Notes: generated from the sequence alone by a model not told the origin. DNA of 64,000 nucleotides from Bacillus sp. ISL-7 (GCF_018613065.1 NZ_JAGGQW010000024.1:39360-103359), one strand, 5' to 3'. Counted from the first letter of the stretch, positions 44,771 to 54,711 are shown. Program-made: numbers and translations.

Positions 44771-45168
44771 GGTTAGAGGATTCTAGCTTTTTACAGCCGA
44801 AAGAGGTGATTTTAAAAGCGATGAAAATTGCCTGTGCCAACAACAAGCGAAGGCTGAGTTATGTGGTTGGGATTCTGAAAAACTGGGAAAATGAATCTTT
44901 ACTCACCGTAGAAGAAATTGATTCCTATCATGAGAACCAAAAGTCCGTACCAAAGTATAGGCAATCAACCGAATCGTTTCCTGCCGGAAGAGCAATTCCA
45001 AGTGGATTTAAACTTGACCTTACGTCAGGTGAAGAGGGATGAGTATCGCGGAGAAAGCGTTCTTAGGAAGCGTGATGAAGGGAGAGTACTTACTCCCAGA
45101 CCCCGTCATTCACCCTGAACAGTTAGAAAGTACACGGCATAAAGAATTAATGCGAAAGCTGGTGTTTG
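44771..45168 (+). pseudogene. Truncated copy of the phage-like replication module (DnaD C-terminus and DnaB N-terminus)
   Basis: Bases 44771-45164 align without gaps, offset 8247, to 53018-53411 at roughly 90% identity. They encode the end of the replisome organiser (AMKIACANNKRRLSYVVGIL) and the start of DnaB (MSIAEKAFLGSVMKGEYLL). Both genes are cut: the organiser lacks its N-terminus and DnaB diverges after about 45 residues. With the second copy it flanks the nik operon and the MATE gene. Confidence 0.88.
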
Positions 45169-45250
45169 CCTCAACAGCTTATTTGCTATTTAAATTAATT
45201 TTATCTATGGGGGCTAGTGGGTTTAAAAAAATAAAATATCCAACACTACA

Positions 45251-45300
45251 TTGACAAGACTATGTAATGCTCTTACAATTGAAAATGATTATCAACATCA
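45251..45300 (+). promoter_or_regulatory. Sigma-A promoter with overlapping Fur box
   Basis: TTGACA (45251-45256) and TACAAT (45274-45279) are 17 bases apart. Directly after, 45280-45300 reads TGAAAATGATTATCAACATC plus A, matching the 21-base Fur consensus (TGATAATNATTATCA core) at 18 of 21 positions. Fur bound here would block initiation. The related regulators Zur and PerR use similar sites but fit less well. Confidence 0.8.
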
Positions 45301-45315
45301 ATTGGAGGAAGTTAT

Positions 45316-46941
45316 ATGTCTTATACAATTAATCGTCGGAATATTTTATTAACATTTATTTTTATTTTTTTATTATCATCAGTATTACTTGGTTGTACAA
45401 ATGCTAGTGATAAGGATACAACGTCAAAGAATGTAAAAGATAATATGCTTACGATTGCATGGGCGAGGGATGTGGGCGAAATGAATCCCCATGTTTATAA
45501 TCCTTCACAATTATTTGCTCAGTCAATGGTATATGAACCGTTAGTAAGTTACGGAGTTGGAGGAGAGCTAAAACCTCATCTTGCTGAGTCATGGGAAATT
45601 TCTGAAGACGGAAAAGTATATACATTTCATCTGCGTAAAGATGTGAAATTTTCTGATGGAACAAGTTTTAATGCAGAAATTGTGAAAAAGAATTTTGATA
45701 CAATTTTGAATCACATGGAATTACATAGTTGGTTGGGTTTCCTTTCTAAAATTAAAAATATGGAAGTTATCGACGAAAATACGTTTAAAATGACATTAAC
45801 TGAAGCCTATTATCCAACGATTCAGGAGTTAGCTGTTGTTCGACCTGTTCGTTTCTTAGGTGAAGCTGGATTCCCTGAAAATGGTGATACCTCAAAAGGA
45901 ATTGTGAAACCAGTTGGTACAGGCCCATGGATTTTGGAAGAGTATAAAGCGGATGAATATGCGATTTTCAAACGAAACGAAAACTATTGGGGTGAGCTTC
46001 CAAAAGTAGAAAAAATTCAAGTGAAAGTCATTCCTGATGCAGAAACGAGAGTACTAGCGTTTGAAAAAGGTGAGCTAGATTTAATTTACGGAGAAGGTGT
46101 TATCAGTTTAGACGCTTTCAAACAATTAGAATCAACTGATAAATATGAAACTAGCATTTCTGAGCCAGTCGCGACAAGACAGCTTGTTATGAATACAAAC
46201 AGAAAACAGCTTTTCGATGAACGTGTTCGCCAAGCGTTACATTATGGATTTAATAAAGAGGCAATGGTGAAAGGAATCACTTCTGGACTAGAAGAAGCAG
46301 CAGATTTTATTTTACCGACAAACTTGCCTTATACTTCCGAAATTGATGTTAAGAAGATTGGATATGATGTTAAGAAAGCAGAAGCGTTATTAGACGAAGC
46401 AGGTTGGACACTTCCTAAGGGGAAAACGGTTCGGGAAAAAAATGGACAGCCACTTGAAATTGAAATGATGTATGATTCAGCAGAATCTATTCAAAAAGCA
46501 ATGGCAGAAACGCTACAATCAGAATGGGCTGCCATTGGTGTGAAATTAAATATTGTTGGGGTAGAGCTTGCTGTTCAAGTTCAAAGATTTAAAGATAATA
46601 AGTTTGATATTAATTTCTTTAGTAACTACGGTGCTCCATATGATCCGCATACATTTATAAACATTGTGGCAAAAGAAGGATTTGGATTTAATGAAGCCAT
46701 TTCAGCCTATCCAAACAAAGCGGAATTACTCCAACAAATGGCCCGAGTACCTCAGACAACTGACGAAAATGAACGTCAACAGCTGTACACATCTATATTA
46801 ACATCACTGCAGGACCAAGGAGCAATTCTTCCTATCTCTTATATTAAGAAAACAGCGATTTATCAAAAAGATGTCAAGAACTTCAATTTTTCTGCGAATC
46901 GTGACGAAAATCCATTCACAGGAATTATCATCGAGCAGTAG
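45316..46941 (+). CDS. nikA: NikA-like metal/metallophore-binding lipoprotein of an ABC importer
   Basis: The 541-residue family 5 extracellular binding protein has lipobox LLGC near residue 27. It follows E. coli NikA closely in places: NPHVYNPSQLFAQSMVYEPL, GTGPWILEEYKADEYAIFKR, NENYWGELP and REKNGQPLEIE. NikA binds nickel as a chelate, and related proteins bind cobalt, zinc or opine-type metallophores. The Fur box upstream argues for a role under iron limitation rather than simple nickel uptake. Confidence 0.85.
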   Translation: MSYTINRRNILLTFIFIFLLSSVLLGCTNASDKDTTSKNVKDNMLTIAWARDVGEMNPHVYNPSQLFAQSMVYEPLVSYGVGGELKPHLAESWEISEDGKVYTFHLRKDVKFSDGTSFNAEIVKKNFDTILNHMELHSWLGFLSKIKNMEVIDENTFKMTLTEAYYPTIQELAVVRPVRFLGEAGFPENGDTSKGIVKPVGTGPWILEEYKADEYAIFKRNENYWGELPKVEKIQVKVIPDAETRVLAFEKGELDLIYGEGVISLDAFKQLESTDKYETSISEPVATRQLVMNTNRKQLFDERVRQALHYGFNKEAMVKGITSGLEEAADFILPTNLPYTSEIDVKKIGYDVKKAEALLDEAGWTLPKGKTVREKNGQPLEIEMMYDSAESIQKAMAETLQSEWAAIGVKLNIVGVELAVQVQRFKDNKFDINFFSNYGAPYDPHTFINIVAKEGFGFNEAISAYPNKAELLQQMARVPQTTDENERQQLYTSILTSLQDQGAILPISYIKKTAIYQKDVKNFNFSANRDENPFTGIIIEQ

Positions 46942-46958
46942 GCAAGTAGGAGGCTATT

Positions 46959-47903
46959 ATGGGCAATTATATTATAAAACGAATAATGTCCATTATCCCG
47001 GTTTTTCTTTTGGCCGCACTTCTAACAACTGGAATGATTCACTTTTCACCGGTGGATCCGGCCGAGGCTTATTTAACAGCAGCACATATCGAACCGACCG
47101 ATGAGATTTTGGCCCAGAAAAGACATGAGTTTGGTTTAGATCAACCATTCTTCATTCAATATGTAAAGTCTATTATGAAGATATGCCAACTTGATTTTGG
47201 CATATCTTATGTTTCGAATAAGCCCGTTTGGGACGAGGTGATCTACCGAATTCCAGCAACCCTCCAGCTAGCGCTAGGGAGTTTATTCATCGCGGTGCTT
47301 GTCAGTGTCCCTCTTGGCTTTCTAGCAGGAGTAAAGAAAAACAGCGCAATTGATCATTTCAGTCGCATACTTTCCTTTTTCGGGGCATCCATTCCTTCTT
47401 TTTGGCTAGGTTATTTATTGATTTTTTTCTTTTCTGTAAAATTGGATCTTTTCCCAGTTGAAGGGTTTGGAACATGGCAACATCTTGTATTGCCTTCCAT
47501 TACGCTTGCTCTTCCTTTAATAGCGATGTACACAAGATTGTTGCGTGCTAGCATTCTTGAAAATTTACAAGAGCCCTATGTGCTATTTGCAAGGACAAGG
47601 GGGATAAAAGAAAAAACCATTATGGCCAAGCATGTCTTAAGAATTGCCATTTCCCCGATGATTACTGGTCTGGGGATGAATCTTGGGAAACTGCTGACAG
47701 GAACGATTATCGTGGAGACCGTTTTTTCTTGGCCTGGATTTGGACGTTATTTTATTGAAGCGATTTTTAACCATGACATACCTATCATTCAATGCTATGT
47801 ACTAATAGCCGCTAGTTTATTTATATTTAGCAACCTAATGGTGGATTTGATTCAAATGTTTATTGACCCGCGCATATCCAGGAAAGAAGGGCAACAACGA
47901 TGA
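46959..47903 (+). CDS. nikB: ABC importer permease NikB-like
   Basis: The 314-residue protein has six hydrophobic segments, a HFSPVDPAEAYLTAAHI periplasmic loop as in NikB, and the EAA loop ARTRGIKEKTIMAKHVLRIA. TAGGAGGC precedes the ATG. The stop overlaps nikC by four bases. Confidence 0.88.
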   Translation: MGNYIIKRIMSIIPVFLLAALLTTGMIHFSPVDPAEAYLTAAHIEPTDEILAQKRHEFGLDQPFFIQYVKSIMKICQLDFGISYVSNKPVWDEVIYRIPATLQLALGSLFIAVLVSVPLGFLAGVKKNSAIDHFSRILSFFGASIPSFWLGYLLIFFFSVKLDLFPVEGFGTWQHLVLPSITLALPLIAMYTRLLRASILENLQEPYVLFARTRGIKEKTIMAKHVLRIAISPMITGLGMNLGKLLTGTIIVETVFSWPGFGRYFIEAIFNHDIPIIQCYVLIAASLFIFSNLMVDLIQMFIDPRISRKEGQQR

Positions 47904-48733
47904 TAACCAGTATACGCAGGATATTTATAAGTCAAAAAGTGATTCCTATATGTACTATTGTTTTAGGGATTCTTTTTATCATCACGTTATTGGCTCCCTG
48001 GATCGCACCCAATGATCCGATTGCGGTCAATTTAGTTTATAAACTACAGCCTCCCTCCTGGGAATTCCCATTAGGAACGGATCATTTAGGAAGATGTAAC
48101 TTATCACGCCTTTTATATGGGGGACGAATATCTTTAGGGTTTGCCATGCTCATTTTCATTTCATCTTTAACGATTGGTTTAATAATTGGAACCTTTTCTG
48201 GATATAAAGGCGGCTGGGTGGATCAGGTTTTGATGAGATTTTGTGATGGTGTGATGGCTTTTCCTAGTCTTATCCTTATACTTGGACTGGTTGGTATTTT
48301 CGGTCCTGGACTCTCGCAGGTCATTTTAGCGCTGATGCTTGTGCAATGGGTATATTACGCGAGAATGTTCCGAGGAATGGTTCTAAGTCTGAAGGAACAA
48401 AACTTTATTGCAGCGGCGAAAATAAGCGGCTCATCGCAAGGGAAGATAATTAAAAATCATATTGTCCCAAATGTACTCCCTCCACTTGTGGTCATGGGTA
48501 CATTAGAAATGGGTTGGGCCATCATGGATATATCCGCCATGTCGTTTCTTGGTTTAGGAGTACAACCGCCTACAGCTGAATGGGGAGCGATGATTCACGA
48601 AGGAAAGTCGTATATTCGGACGAATCCTGAATTAATGCTTTTTCCAGGTTTGATGATTATGCTCGTAATTGTGAACTTCAATTTATTGGGCGAAGCGTTA
48701 TCCGAACGTTACGGTGTCAAACGTCGATCATAA
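47900..48733 (+). CDS. nikC: ABC importer permease NikC-like
   Basis: The 277-residue DppC/NikC-type permease has WIAPNDPIAVNLVYKLQPPS, FPLGTDHLGRCNLSRLLYGG and the EAA loop AAKISGSSQGKIIKNHIVPN. It forms the channel with NikB. Confidence 0.88.
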   Translation: MITSIRRIFISQKVIPICTIVLGILFIITLLAPWIAPNDPIAVNLVYKLQPPSWEFPLGTDHLGRCNLSRLLYGGRISLGFAMLIFISSLTIGLIIGTFSGYKGGWVDQVLMRFCDGVMAFPSLILILGLVGIFGPGLSQVILALMLVQWVYYARMFRGMVLSLKEQNFIAAAKISGSSQGKIIKNHIVPNVLPPLVVMGTLEMGWAIMDISAMSFLGLGVQPPTAEWGAMIHEGKSYIRTNPELMLFPGLMIMLVIVNFNLLGEALSERYGVKRRS

Positions 48734-48739
48734 AAAGGA

Positions 48740-49576
48740 ATGAGAATGTTGGGTACAGAACAGTCATATGTGTTACAAGTGAGAGATTTACATGTACAGG
48801 TAAAAACAAAAACTGGTGCTACCACGCTTGTTGAGAATATCAATTTTGAACTGAAGCGTGGGGAGGTACTGGGTCTTGTTGGGGAAAGTGGATGCGGAAA
48901 AACCGTTACGAGTATGTCCATTCTTCAGCTTCTCAATCGGAAAACGACAACGATTGAAGGCAGTATCGTATTAAAAGGACGCGAATTGAACGGTTTAGGA
49001 GAGAAAGAAATGCGTATGATTCGTGGTAAGGATATCGCTTTTATTATGCAAAATCCGATGAATGCATTTACGCCTGTTTTTACAATTGGCCACCAATTTA
49101 TTGAAACCATTCGATCGCATACACAATGGAATAAAAAACAAGCAAAAGAGCTTGCCATTGAGGCGATGCATCATGTGAACTTACCAGATCCTGTTAAACT
49201 ATTAAAATACTTTCCTTCTCAATTGAGTGGTGGTATGCTTCAACGGGTGATGATTGCTATTGCAGCTTGCTTACATCCAGCCGTCATTATTGCCGATGAA
49301 CCCACAACTGCTCTTGATGTAAATAATCAAAAGAAAGTGCTGTACCACTTAGATAAAATTCGTTCTGAATATGGTTCAGCCATATTATTAATATCCCATG
49401 ATCTCGGTGTCATTTCTGAAATGGCTGATGAAGTTGCCGTTATGCAAAATGGTCGAATAGTAGAAAAAGCGGGTGTATTCCAACTATTTGATGAGCCACA
49501 ACATGAGTATACAAAAAAACTTTTAAATGCACGGTCCATATTACATTTAGATGAACCTGTCATCCATTTGGCGTGA
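48740..49576 (+). CDS. nikD: ABC importer ATPase NikD-like
   Basis: In 278 residues it shows Walker A GESGCGKT, Q-loop MQNPMNAFTPVF, signature LSGGMLQR and Walker B VIIADEPTTALD with His switch ISHDLG. The Q-loop region with MNAFTPVFTIG is typical of NikD. It starts seven bases after nikC. Confidence 0.88.
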   Translation: MRMLGTEQSYVLQVRDLHVQVKTKTGATTLVENINFELKRGEVLGLVGESGCGKTVTSMSILQLLNRKTTTIEGSIVLKGRELNGLGEKEMRMIRGKDIAFIMQNPMNAFTPVFTIGHQFIETIRSHTQWNKKQAKELAIEAMHHVNLPDPVKLLKYFPSQLSGGMLQRVMIAIAACLHPAVIIADEPTTALDVNNQKKVLYHLDKIRSEYGSAILLISHDLGVISEMADEVAVMQNGRIVEKAGVFQLFDEPQHEYTKKLLNARSILHLDEPVIHLA

Positions 49577-49602
49577 CTTAGGCATTTATAAGGGGTGAAA
49601 AA

Positions 49603-50412
49603 ATGAGTTTATTACAAGTAAATGAAGTAACCCATAGCTTTGGATCTCCAACGTTTTTCAACTGGAAAGATCGTTCTAAAAAAATACTCTGTGACATATC
49701 TCTCTCTATTGAGGAAGGAACCTGTTTAGGTTTGCTTGGTACGAGCGGAGCTGGTAAAAGTACCTTAGGAAGAGTGATTCTTGGTCTGGAACGGCCGCAA
49801 TGTGGAAAGGTTCTGTTTCAAGGGCATGATATTTATACCGCAGATAAGCATAGTCGTCAAAAAATCCGTCGTGATCTTCAAGCTGTATTTCAGGACTCAT
49901 ACTCATCGGTTAACCCTCGTATGACGGCTGAACGAATTATTGCAGAGCCTCTAGAAAACTATGAAAAGCTAACAATAGCTGAGCAAAAACGAACCGTTAT
50001 TGATTTATTAGAAAGGGTGGGGCTAAGTGAAGAGGACTTAAAAAAATACCCTAATCAATTTAGCGGTGGGCAATTGCAAAGAATCAATATTGCAAGAGCT
50101 ATCTCACTCAAGCCAAAGCTGATTGTCTTAGACGAATCTGTCAGTAGTCTAGATATGGTGAATCAAACCCTTATTTTAGAATTACTCAAGGAGTTAAAAG
50201 CAGACTTCGGGTTATCATTTCTCTTTATTACCCATGATATTAAAGCTGCCTATACGATTAGTGATAGATTAGGTGTACTAGAAAAAGGAAAATTGGTCGA
50301 GCTTTATGATGAAAAATCACAGTTTTTTACTTCAGAACATCCTGTAGTAAATGAGATGAGAGATTCCATGCTGGCTGAGCACCCACGTTTTCGTTCGGTT
50401 AGACGTGCTTAA
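49603..50412 (+). CDS. nikE: ABC importer ATPase NikE-like
   Basis: Walker A GTSGAGKST, VFQDSYSSVNPRMTAE (Q-loop), FSGGQLQR signature, Walker B LIVLDESVSSLD and FITHDIKAA are present in 269 residues. AAGGGGTG precedes the ATG. It completes a five-gene importer. Confidence 0.88.
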   Translation: MSLLQVNEVTHSFGSPTFFNWKDRSKKILCDISLSIEEGTCLGLLGTSGAGKSTLGRVILGLERPQCGKVLFQGHDIYTADKHSRQKIRRDLQAVFQDSYSSVNPRMTAERIIAEPLENYEKLTIAEQKRTVIDLLERVGLSEEDLKKYPNQFSGGQLQRINIARAISLKPKLIVLDESVSSLDMVNQTLILELLKELKADFGLSFLFITHDIKAAYTISDRLGVLEKGKLVELYDEKSQFFTSEHPVVNEMRDSMLAEHPRFRSVRRA

Positions 50413-50506
50413 TTTAAACAGTATATACACTTTTCGAATGCCTCGATTTCATTTGCATAATCGGGGCTATTGTTCTATTTGAATGGATAGGAGGAGGAAA
50501 TTCCTA

Positions 50507-51823
50507 ATGAATCATCGTGCGTACCTCACCTTGGCGATTCCCTTAACGATCTCGACCATGACAACGCCCTTGTTAGGTGCTGTAGACACAGCCGTTGTGG
50601 GACAGCTTCCTGATGCGGCATATATTGGAGGAGTTGCAGTCGGGACTCTTATTTTTAATACTTTGTATTGGGTATTCGGTTTTTTACGGGTGAGTACATC
50701 TGCTTTTGCCGCACAAGCGAATGGGGCAAGCGATCAAGCCCAAGGAATTCTTGCTTTATCGCGTCCATTTTTATTAGCTATTGTGGTTGGGGTGTGTTTT
50801 ATTCTCTTACAATGGCCGATTGAATATGTAGCTTTGATATTGTTTTCAAATGATTCTGATGTCAGTCAGTTTGCAGCTGAATATTTTCGAATTAGAATTT
50901 GGGGAGCACCCTTTACATTGCTGAACTATGTTATCCTTGGCTGGCTAATGGGGATGGCAAAGATTAAAGAATCTTTATGCTTACAGGTGTTAATGAATGT
51001 TTTGAATATGATTTTGGCCATTCTTTTTGTCCATGTCTTTTCTTTTGCTGTAAAAGGGGTCGCTGCTGCCGCTTTGATTGCTGAAGTGACTGCCTTTTTA
51101 TTAGGGATGGTCATTGTGAAGAAGGCATCCCCGTTTGAATGGAGGTTACCATTCTTTCATGAAGTTATAGATACACAGTCTATGAAAAAGATGTTTAACG
51201 TTAATAAGGATTTGTTTATTCGAACGATTTGTTTATTAGTTGTTTTTAATATGTTTACAGCAAAGGGTGCTTCGTTTGGAACAAACTTTTTAGCGGCCAA
51301 TGCTGTTCTATTTCAAATTCATTACATTATGGCTTATTTCTTTGAGGGGTTTGCTAACGCTACGAGTATTCTCGTCGGCAAAGCGGTAGGAGCAAACGAC
51401 AAGGATTTATATAAACAAACACTTACTTTATCAAAACAATGGTCGGTGATTACGGCTTTTGTGATAGCTTGCATCTATGGATTATTTCAAGAACAAATTA
51501 TTGCGCTTTTTACCAATCTACGAAGTGTAATCGAACTTTCAACTACATATGGAACATGGCTTATTCTTTACCCGTTTGCCGCGTGTTTTGGCCTTGTCAT
51601 TTATGGTGCCTTCACAGGTGCAACTGAAATTGCTCCCGTTCGAAACTCTATGATTTACGCAATGATCGTCTATATCCTTATACAAATTACGGCAACACCT
51701 ATCTGGCATAATCATGGCCTATGGCTGGCTTTCATTCTATACACGTTTGGGCGTTCTGGATTCTTGATCATGTATACTCCTAGATTAAATAAAAGATTAT
51801 TATCTATAAACAAAGGAATCTGA
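50507..51823 (+). CDS. MATE-family efflux transporter (DinF-like)
   Basis: The protein is 438 residues with 12 predicted helices. ATG 50507 is placed by GGAGGAGG; an upstream ATG at 50483 lies before that site. The DinF-branch start is LAIPLTISTMTTPLLGAVDT, with LRVSTSAFAAQANGA downstream. MATE proteins export cations or metabolites. Directly after a Fur-controlled importer it could export a metallophore, but no synthase gene is nearby. A weak hairpin at 50441-50468 separates it from nikE. Confidence 0.85.
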   Translation: MNHRAYLTLAIPLTISTMTTPLLGAVDTAVVGQLPDAAYIGGVAVGTLIFNTLYWVFGFLRVSTSAFAAQANGASDQAQGILALSRPFLLAIVVGVCFILLQWPIEYVALILFSNDSDVSQFAAEYFRIRIWGAPFTLLNYVILGWLMGMAKIKESLCLQVLMNVLNMILAILFVHVFSFAVKGVAAAALIAEVTAFLLGMVIVKKASPFEWRLPFFHEVIDTQSMKKMFNVNKDLFIRTICLLVVFNMFTAKGASFGTNFLAANAVLFQIHYIMAYFFEGFANATSILVGKAVGANDKDLYKQTLTLSKQWSVITAFVIACIYGLFQEQIIALFTNLRSVIELSTTYGTWLILYPFAACFGLVIYGAFTGATEIAPVRNSMIYAMIVYILIQITATPIWHNHGLWLAFILYTFGRSGFLIMYTPRLNKRLLSINKGI

Positions 51824-52004
51824 AAATTACAGCTACTTTTGAAATGAATCATTTGTCATGTAACAAGAAGGCATAAAAAAATAGCCAGGTACACAAATGA
51901 AATATCTTTTGAGGGAGGATCAATTCTTAACATTTCTTTAAATACATTAACCTAATAAAGAAATCGCATTCGCACAAAAATAGCTAGAAAATAACTCAAA
52001 ATGC

Positions 52005-52044
52005 AAAAAACGCCTTCAAAAATCAAATTTGAAGGCGTTTTTTG
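52005..52044 (+). terminator. Strong Rho-independent terminator
   Basis: AAAAAACGCCTTCAAA (52005-52020) pairs with TTTGAAGGCGTTTTTT (52028-52043). It lies about 180 bases after the MATE gene. The rest of 51824-52284 shows no gene. Confidence 0.92.
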
Positions 52045-52284
52045 ACGTTTACGCTCTAAAAATGCCCTCAAATTTGAAAATTGGCGATTCGCTTTACCTC
52101 GCCAATCTCGATATCGTAGAAGTGCAAAGGATGCGGGTTTTCACCTAAATCCTGCGCAACGAACAAGGTGATGAAAAGGTGTCATAAAGTATTCACATAT
52201 TATTGAAAAACATATGACCATTTTCTTCATTTATTTCTATATCAAGTATGAAGGGATTTTTTAGGAGAAAGGTAGTGGTTGAAG

Positions 52285-53286
52285 ATGGCAAAGTTTAGAA
52301 TGGTACGTACTGATTTTTGGAAGAATCCGCTTGTTTCAGAGGAGATGACTCCAGAGGACAAATTCTTCTGTCTTTATCTTCTTACGAATCCACAAACGAC
52401 ACAAATTGGAATCTATAAGATTACAAAAAAACAAATGGCTTTTGATTTGGGTTATTCGATTGAGAGTGTTCACTCGTTAATGGAACGATTCATCGTGCAT
52501 CACAAGCTGATTCGTTACAATCCTGAAACGAGAGAACTGGCGATCAAGAACTGGGGGAAATATAACCTGGATAAAGGCGGGAAACCGTTCATGGATTGTA
52601 TATCTTCCGAGTTAAAGGATGTGGAGGATCTCTCACTGATTCAATATGTTTCGAAGGCGATTCAAAAACAGGAAATTCGCAGTCTATTTGAATCATTTTG
52701 TGAACAAGAAGAGCTGGTTTTCGGCAAGGAAGTTAGCGGCCATGATGAAAATGATACATATCTAGAACTTGAATGTGGAGAGCTTGACGATACGTTGACG
52801 CACCGTGAGACGAGAAGGGGGCAAAAAGAAGAAGAGTATAAAAAAGATAATAAAAAAGAAAAACAACAACAACAAGAAGCTTTTAATCCAAATATAGAGA
52901 AAAATCCAGACACAGAAAATAATCAAAAAGAAGTAGATGTAAAAGAAATTATTGAGTTTTGGGACAACAATGGATTTGGTTTTTCGAACGTGAATGCCAA
53001 ACAACAGTTAGTATCTTGGTTAGATGATTCTAGCTTTTTACAGCCAAAAGAGGTGATGTTAAAAGCGATGAATATTGCCTGTGCCAATAACAAGCGAAGG
53101 TTGAGTTATGTGGTTGGGATTCTGAAAAACTGGGTAAATGACTCCTTACTGACCGTAGAAGAAATTGATTCCTTTTATGAGAGTCAAAATTCTACACCAA
53201 AGCATAGGCAATCAACCGAATCGGTTCCTGCCGGAAGAGCAATTCCACGTGGATTTAAACTTGACCTTACGGCAGGTGAAGAGTGA
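52285..53286 (+). CDS. Phage-type replisome organiser (DnaD-like)
   Basis: The protein is about 333 residues. The N-terminal ~120 (FRMVRTDFWKNPLVSEEMTP, then FDLGYSIESVHSLMERF) form a winged-helix replisome-organiser domain. A charged linker with poly-Q and Lys stretches follows, and a DnaD-type C-terminal domain at about 220-300 includes EVMLKAMNIACANNKRRLSY. It would load the helicase at an origin. It overlaps the dnaB relic as TGATG. TTG 52279 is an alternative start. Confidence 0.85.
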   Translation: MAKFRMVRTDFWKNPLVSEEMTPEDKFFCLYLLTNPQTTQIGIYKITKKQMAFDLGYSIESVHSLMERFIVHHKLIRYNPETRELAIKNWGKYNLDKGGKPFMDCISSELKDVEDLSLIQYVSKAIQKQEIRSLFESFCEQEELVFGKEVSGHDENDTYLELECGELDDTLTHRETRRGQKEEEYKKDNKKEKQQQQEAFNPNIEKNPDTENNQKEVDVKEIIEFWDNNGFGFSNVNAKQQLVSWLDDSSFLQPKEVMLKAMNIACANNKRRLSYVVGILKNWVNDSLLTVEEIDSFYESQNSTPKHRQSTESVPAGRAIPRGFKLDLTAGEE

Positions 53287-54141
53287 TGAGTATTGCGGAA
53301 AAAGCGTTTTTAGGAAGCTTGATGAAGGCGGAGTACTTGCTCCAAGATACCATCATTCAACCTGAACAGCTAGAAAGTACACGGCATAAAGAAATCATGC
53401 GAAGAATGGTGGAGTTAAAACGGGCGGGTAAGAATGTTGATTTAATCACATGGACAACCTTACCAGACTTGGGCCGGGTTTCTGCCACTGGTATTTTCCT
53501 TAGAAATGCCTGAAAAGCTGATAACTTCCCGATTAATGGCTTCAACTGGAGGCTTTAACCGTGCAAAAATGCGAGATCCAAAAAGAATGCTTACTGAAAA
53601 TCAAAAGAATAAATGGTCGGATGTAATTGGTGATCTCACGGAAACCCATATGCAAATTTTTGATGGGGCGGGACAAACCATTGCCGAAATGAGAGCGAAA
53701 ACGCGAAAAATGATCAATCAATTTCCATACAAGAAACCAATCCTTTTTATCGACTACTTAACACTAATCCATTCTGGACAATTTTACGGAGGGAATTCCC
53801 ATTTACAAGTAACGGAAATATCCAAATCCCTTAAAACAATGGCGAAGGATTTTGATTGCCCCGTCATTTGTTTGGCCCAGCTCAATCGGTCGGTGGAATC
53901 AAGAGCCAATAAACGGCCGATGATGTCTGATATTCGGGAATCGGGAAGTGTGGAACAGGACGCCGATGTCATTTTGTTCTTATATCGGGAGTCGTATTAT
54001 GACAAGGAAACGGACAATCATTCCCTTGAAATCATTGTCTCGAAAAACAGAAATGGTCCAGTTGGAAGCATCGATGTATATTATAACGAGCATACAGGAA
54101 GGATTGAAGACCAGAAGGAATCAAGTCCTATCGGTGTTTAA
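53286..54141 (+). pseudogene. DnaB-like replicative helicase with the Walker A region deleted
   Basis: The N-terminus (MSIAEKAFLGSLMKAEYLL to DLITWTTLPDLG) runs about 65 residues and then jumps, with a frame change near 53495, to FSLEMPEKLITSRLMASTGG, which in DnaB lies just after the P-loop domain start. From there RecA-core motifs continue: ILFIDYLTLIHSG (Walker B), VICLAQLNRSVESR and SDIRESGSVEQDADVILFL. The interdomain linker and the GxxxGKT loop are missing, so ATP hydrolysis is not possible. Confidence 0.85.
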
Positions 54142-54184
54142 CCTCTATTTAGCCGAAAAAAATCTTATTTCGAGGTGCTATCAC

Positions 54185-54604
54185 ATGATAGTTAAAGAAC
54201 TTTACATGGATTGTTTCCGTTATGAAGAATCCTCATTGGCCCATTGTATCTACCATTTACTAGCAGAGCAGAAAATTTCATTAGATGACGACATATCCAA
54301 GATAGACTTAGAACAAGCCGACCATCAGAAAGTAAGGGAATTGGTTCAAAACAATGTATTAGGTATTCATAAAGTTGGCATCTACTCGCTGAAGATGAAC
54401 CAGAAGGATTTTGTCTTTATTTTTGCGGCCAGCAAGCAAGAAGCCATGCATTTCTATACCAAAACATTTCATAAATGCCCATTGAACTGTCACGATTATT
54501 CGCTAGATTTCCAGCTTGCTAGAGGAAATGATGTGATTTCGTTTCGGGACATGAGGAAGGAATTCATGAGTTTTCCAGCTATAGCGGGGTATTTTAAGAG
54601 GTGA
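54185..54604 (+). CDS. Conserved accessory protein of the replication module, function unknown
   Basis: ATG 54185 gives a 139-residue protein (MIVKELYMDCFRYEESSLAH...FPAIAGYFKR). The frame is open further upstream, but only because it shadows dnaB. CGAGGTGC is a weak binding site. It has mixed alpha/beta composition, no membrane segment and several Cys/His (KCPLNCHDYSLDF). A scar of its 3' end occurs at 21141. I recognise no family. Confidence 0.6.
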   Translation: MIVKELYMDCFRYEESSLAHCIYHLLAEQKISLDDDISKIDLEQADHQKVRELVQNNVLGIHKVGIYSLKMNQKDFVFIFAASKQEAMHFYTKTFHKCPLNCHDYSLDFQLARGNDVISFRDMRKEFMSFPAIAGYFKR

Positions 54605-54711
54605 GGTGAAGATTTCGAGTCGGGTTCTGTTGTGGTTCAACTGTTTGCGAAATTTACTAGGGATTTTGACATTAAAAGTTAATCGTAAGGCATTTTGTTT
54701 TAAAAACTTTT

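Noticed and set aside
44806..45254. Two plus-strand ORFs before the nik operon taken as genuine small genes
   Set aside because: Both are truncated pieces of the DnaD/DnaB module duplicated at 53018-53411.
53948..54184. N-terminal extension of the small gene ending at 54604
   Set aside because: This part overlaps dnaB in another frame; the ATG at 54185 after dnaB is the sensible start.
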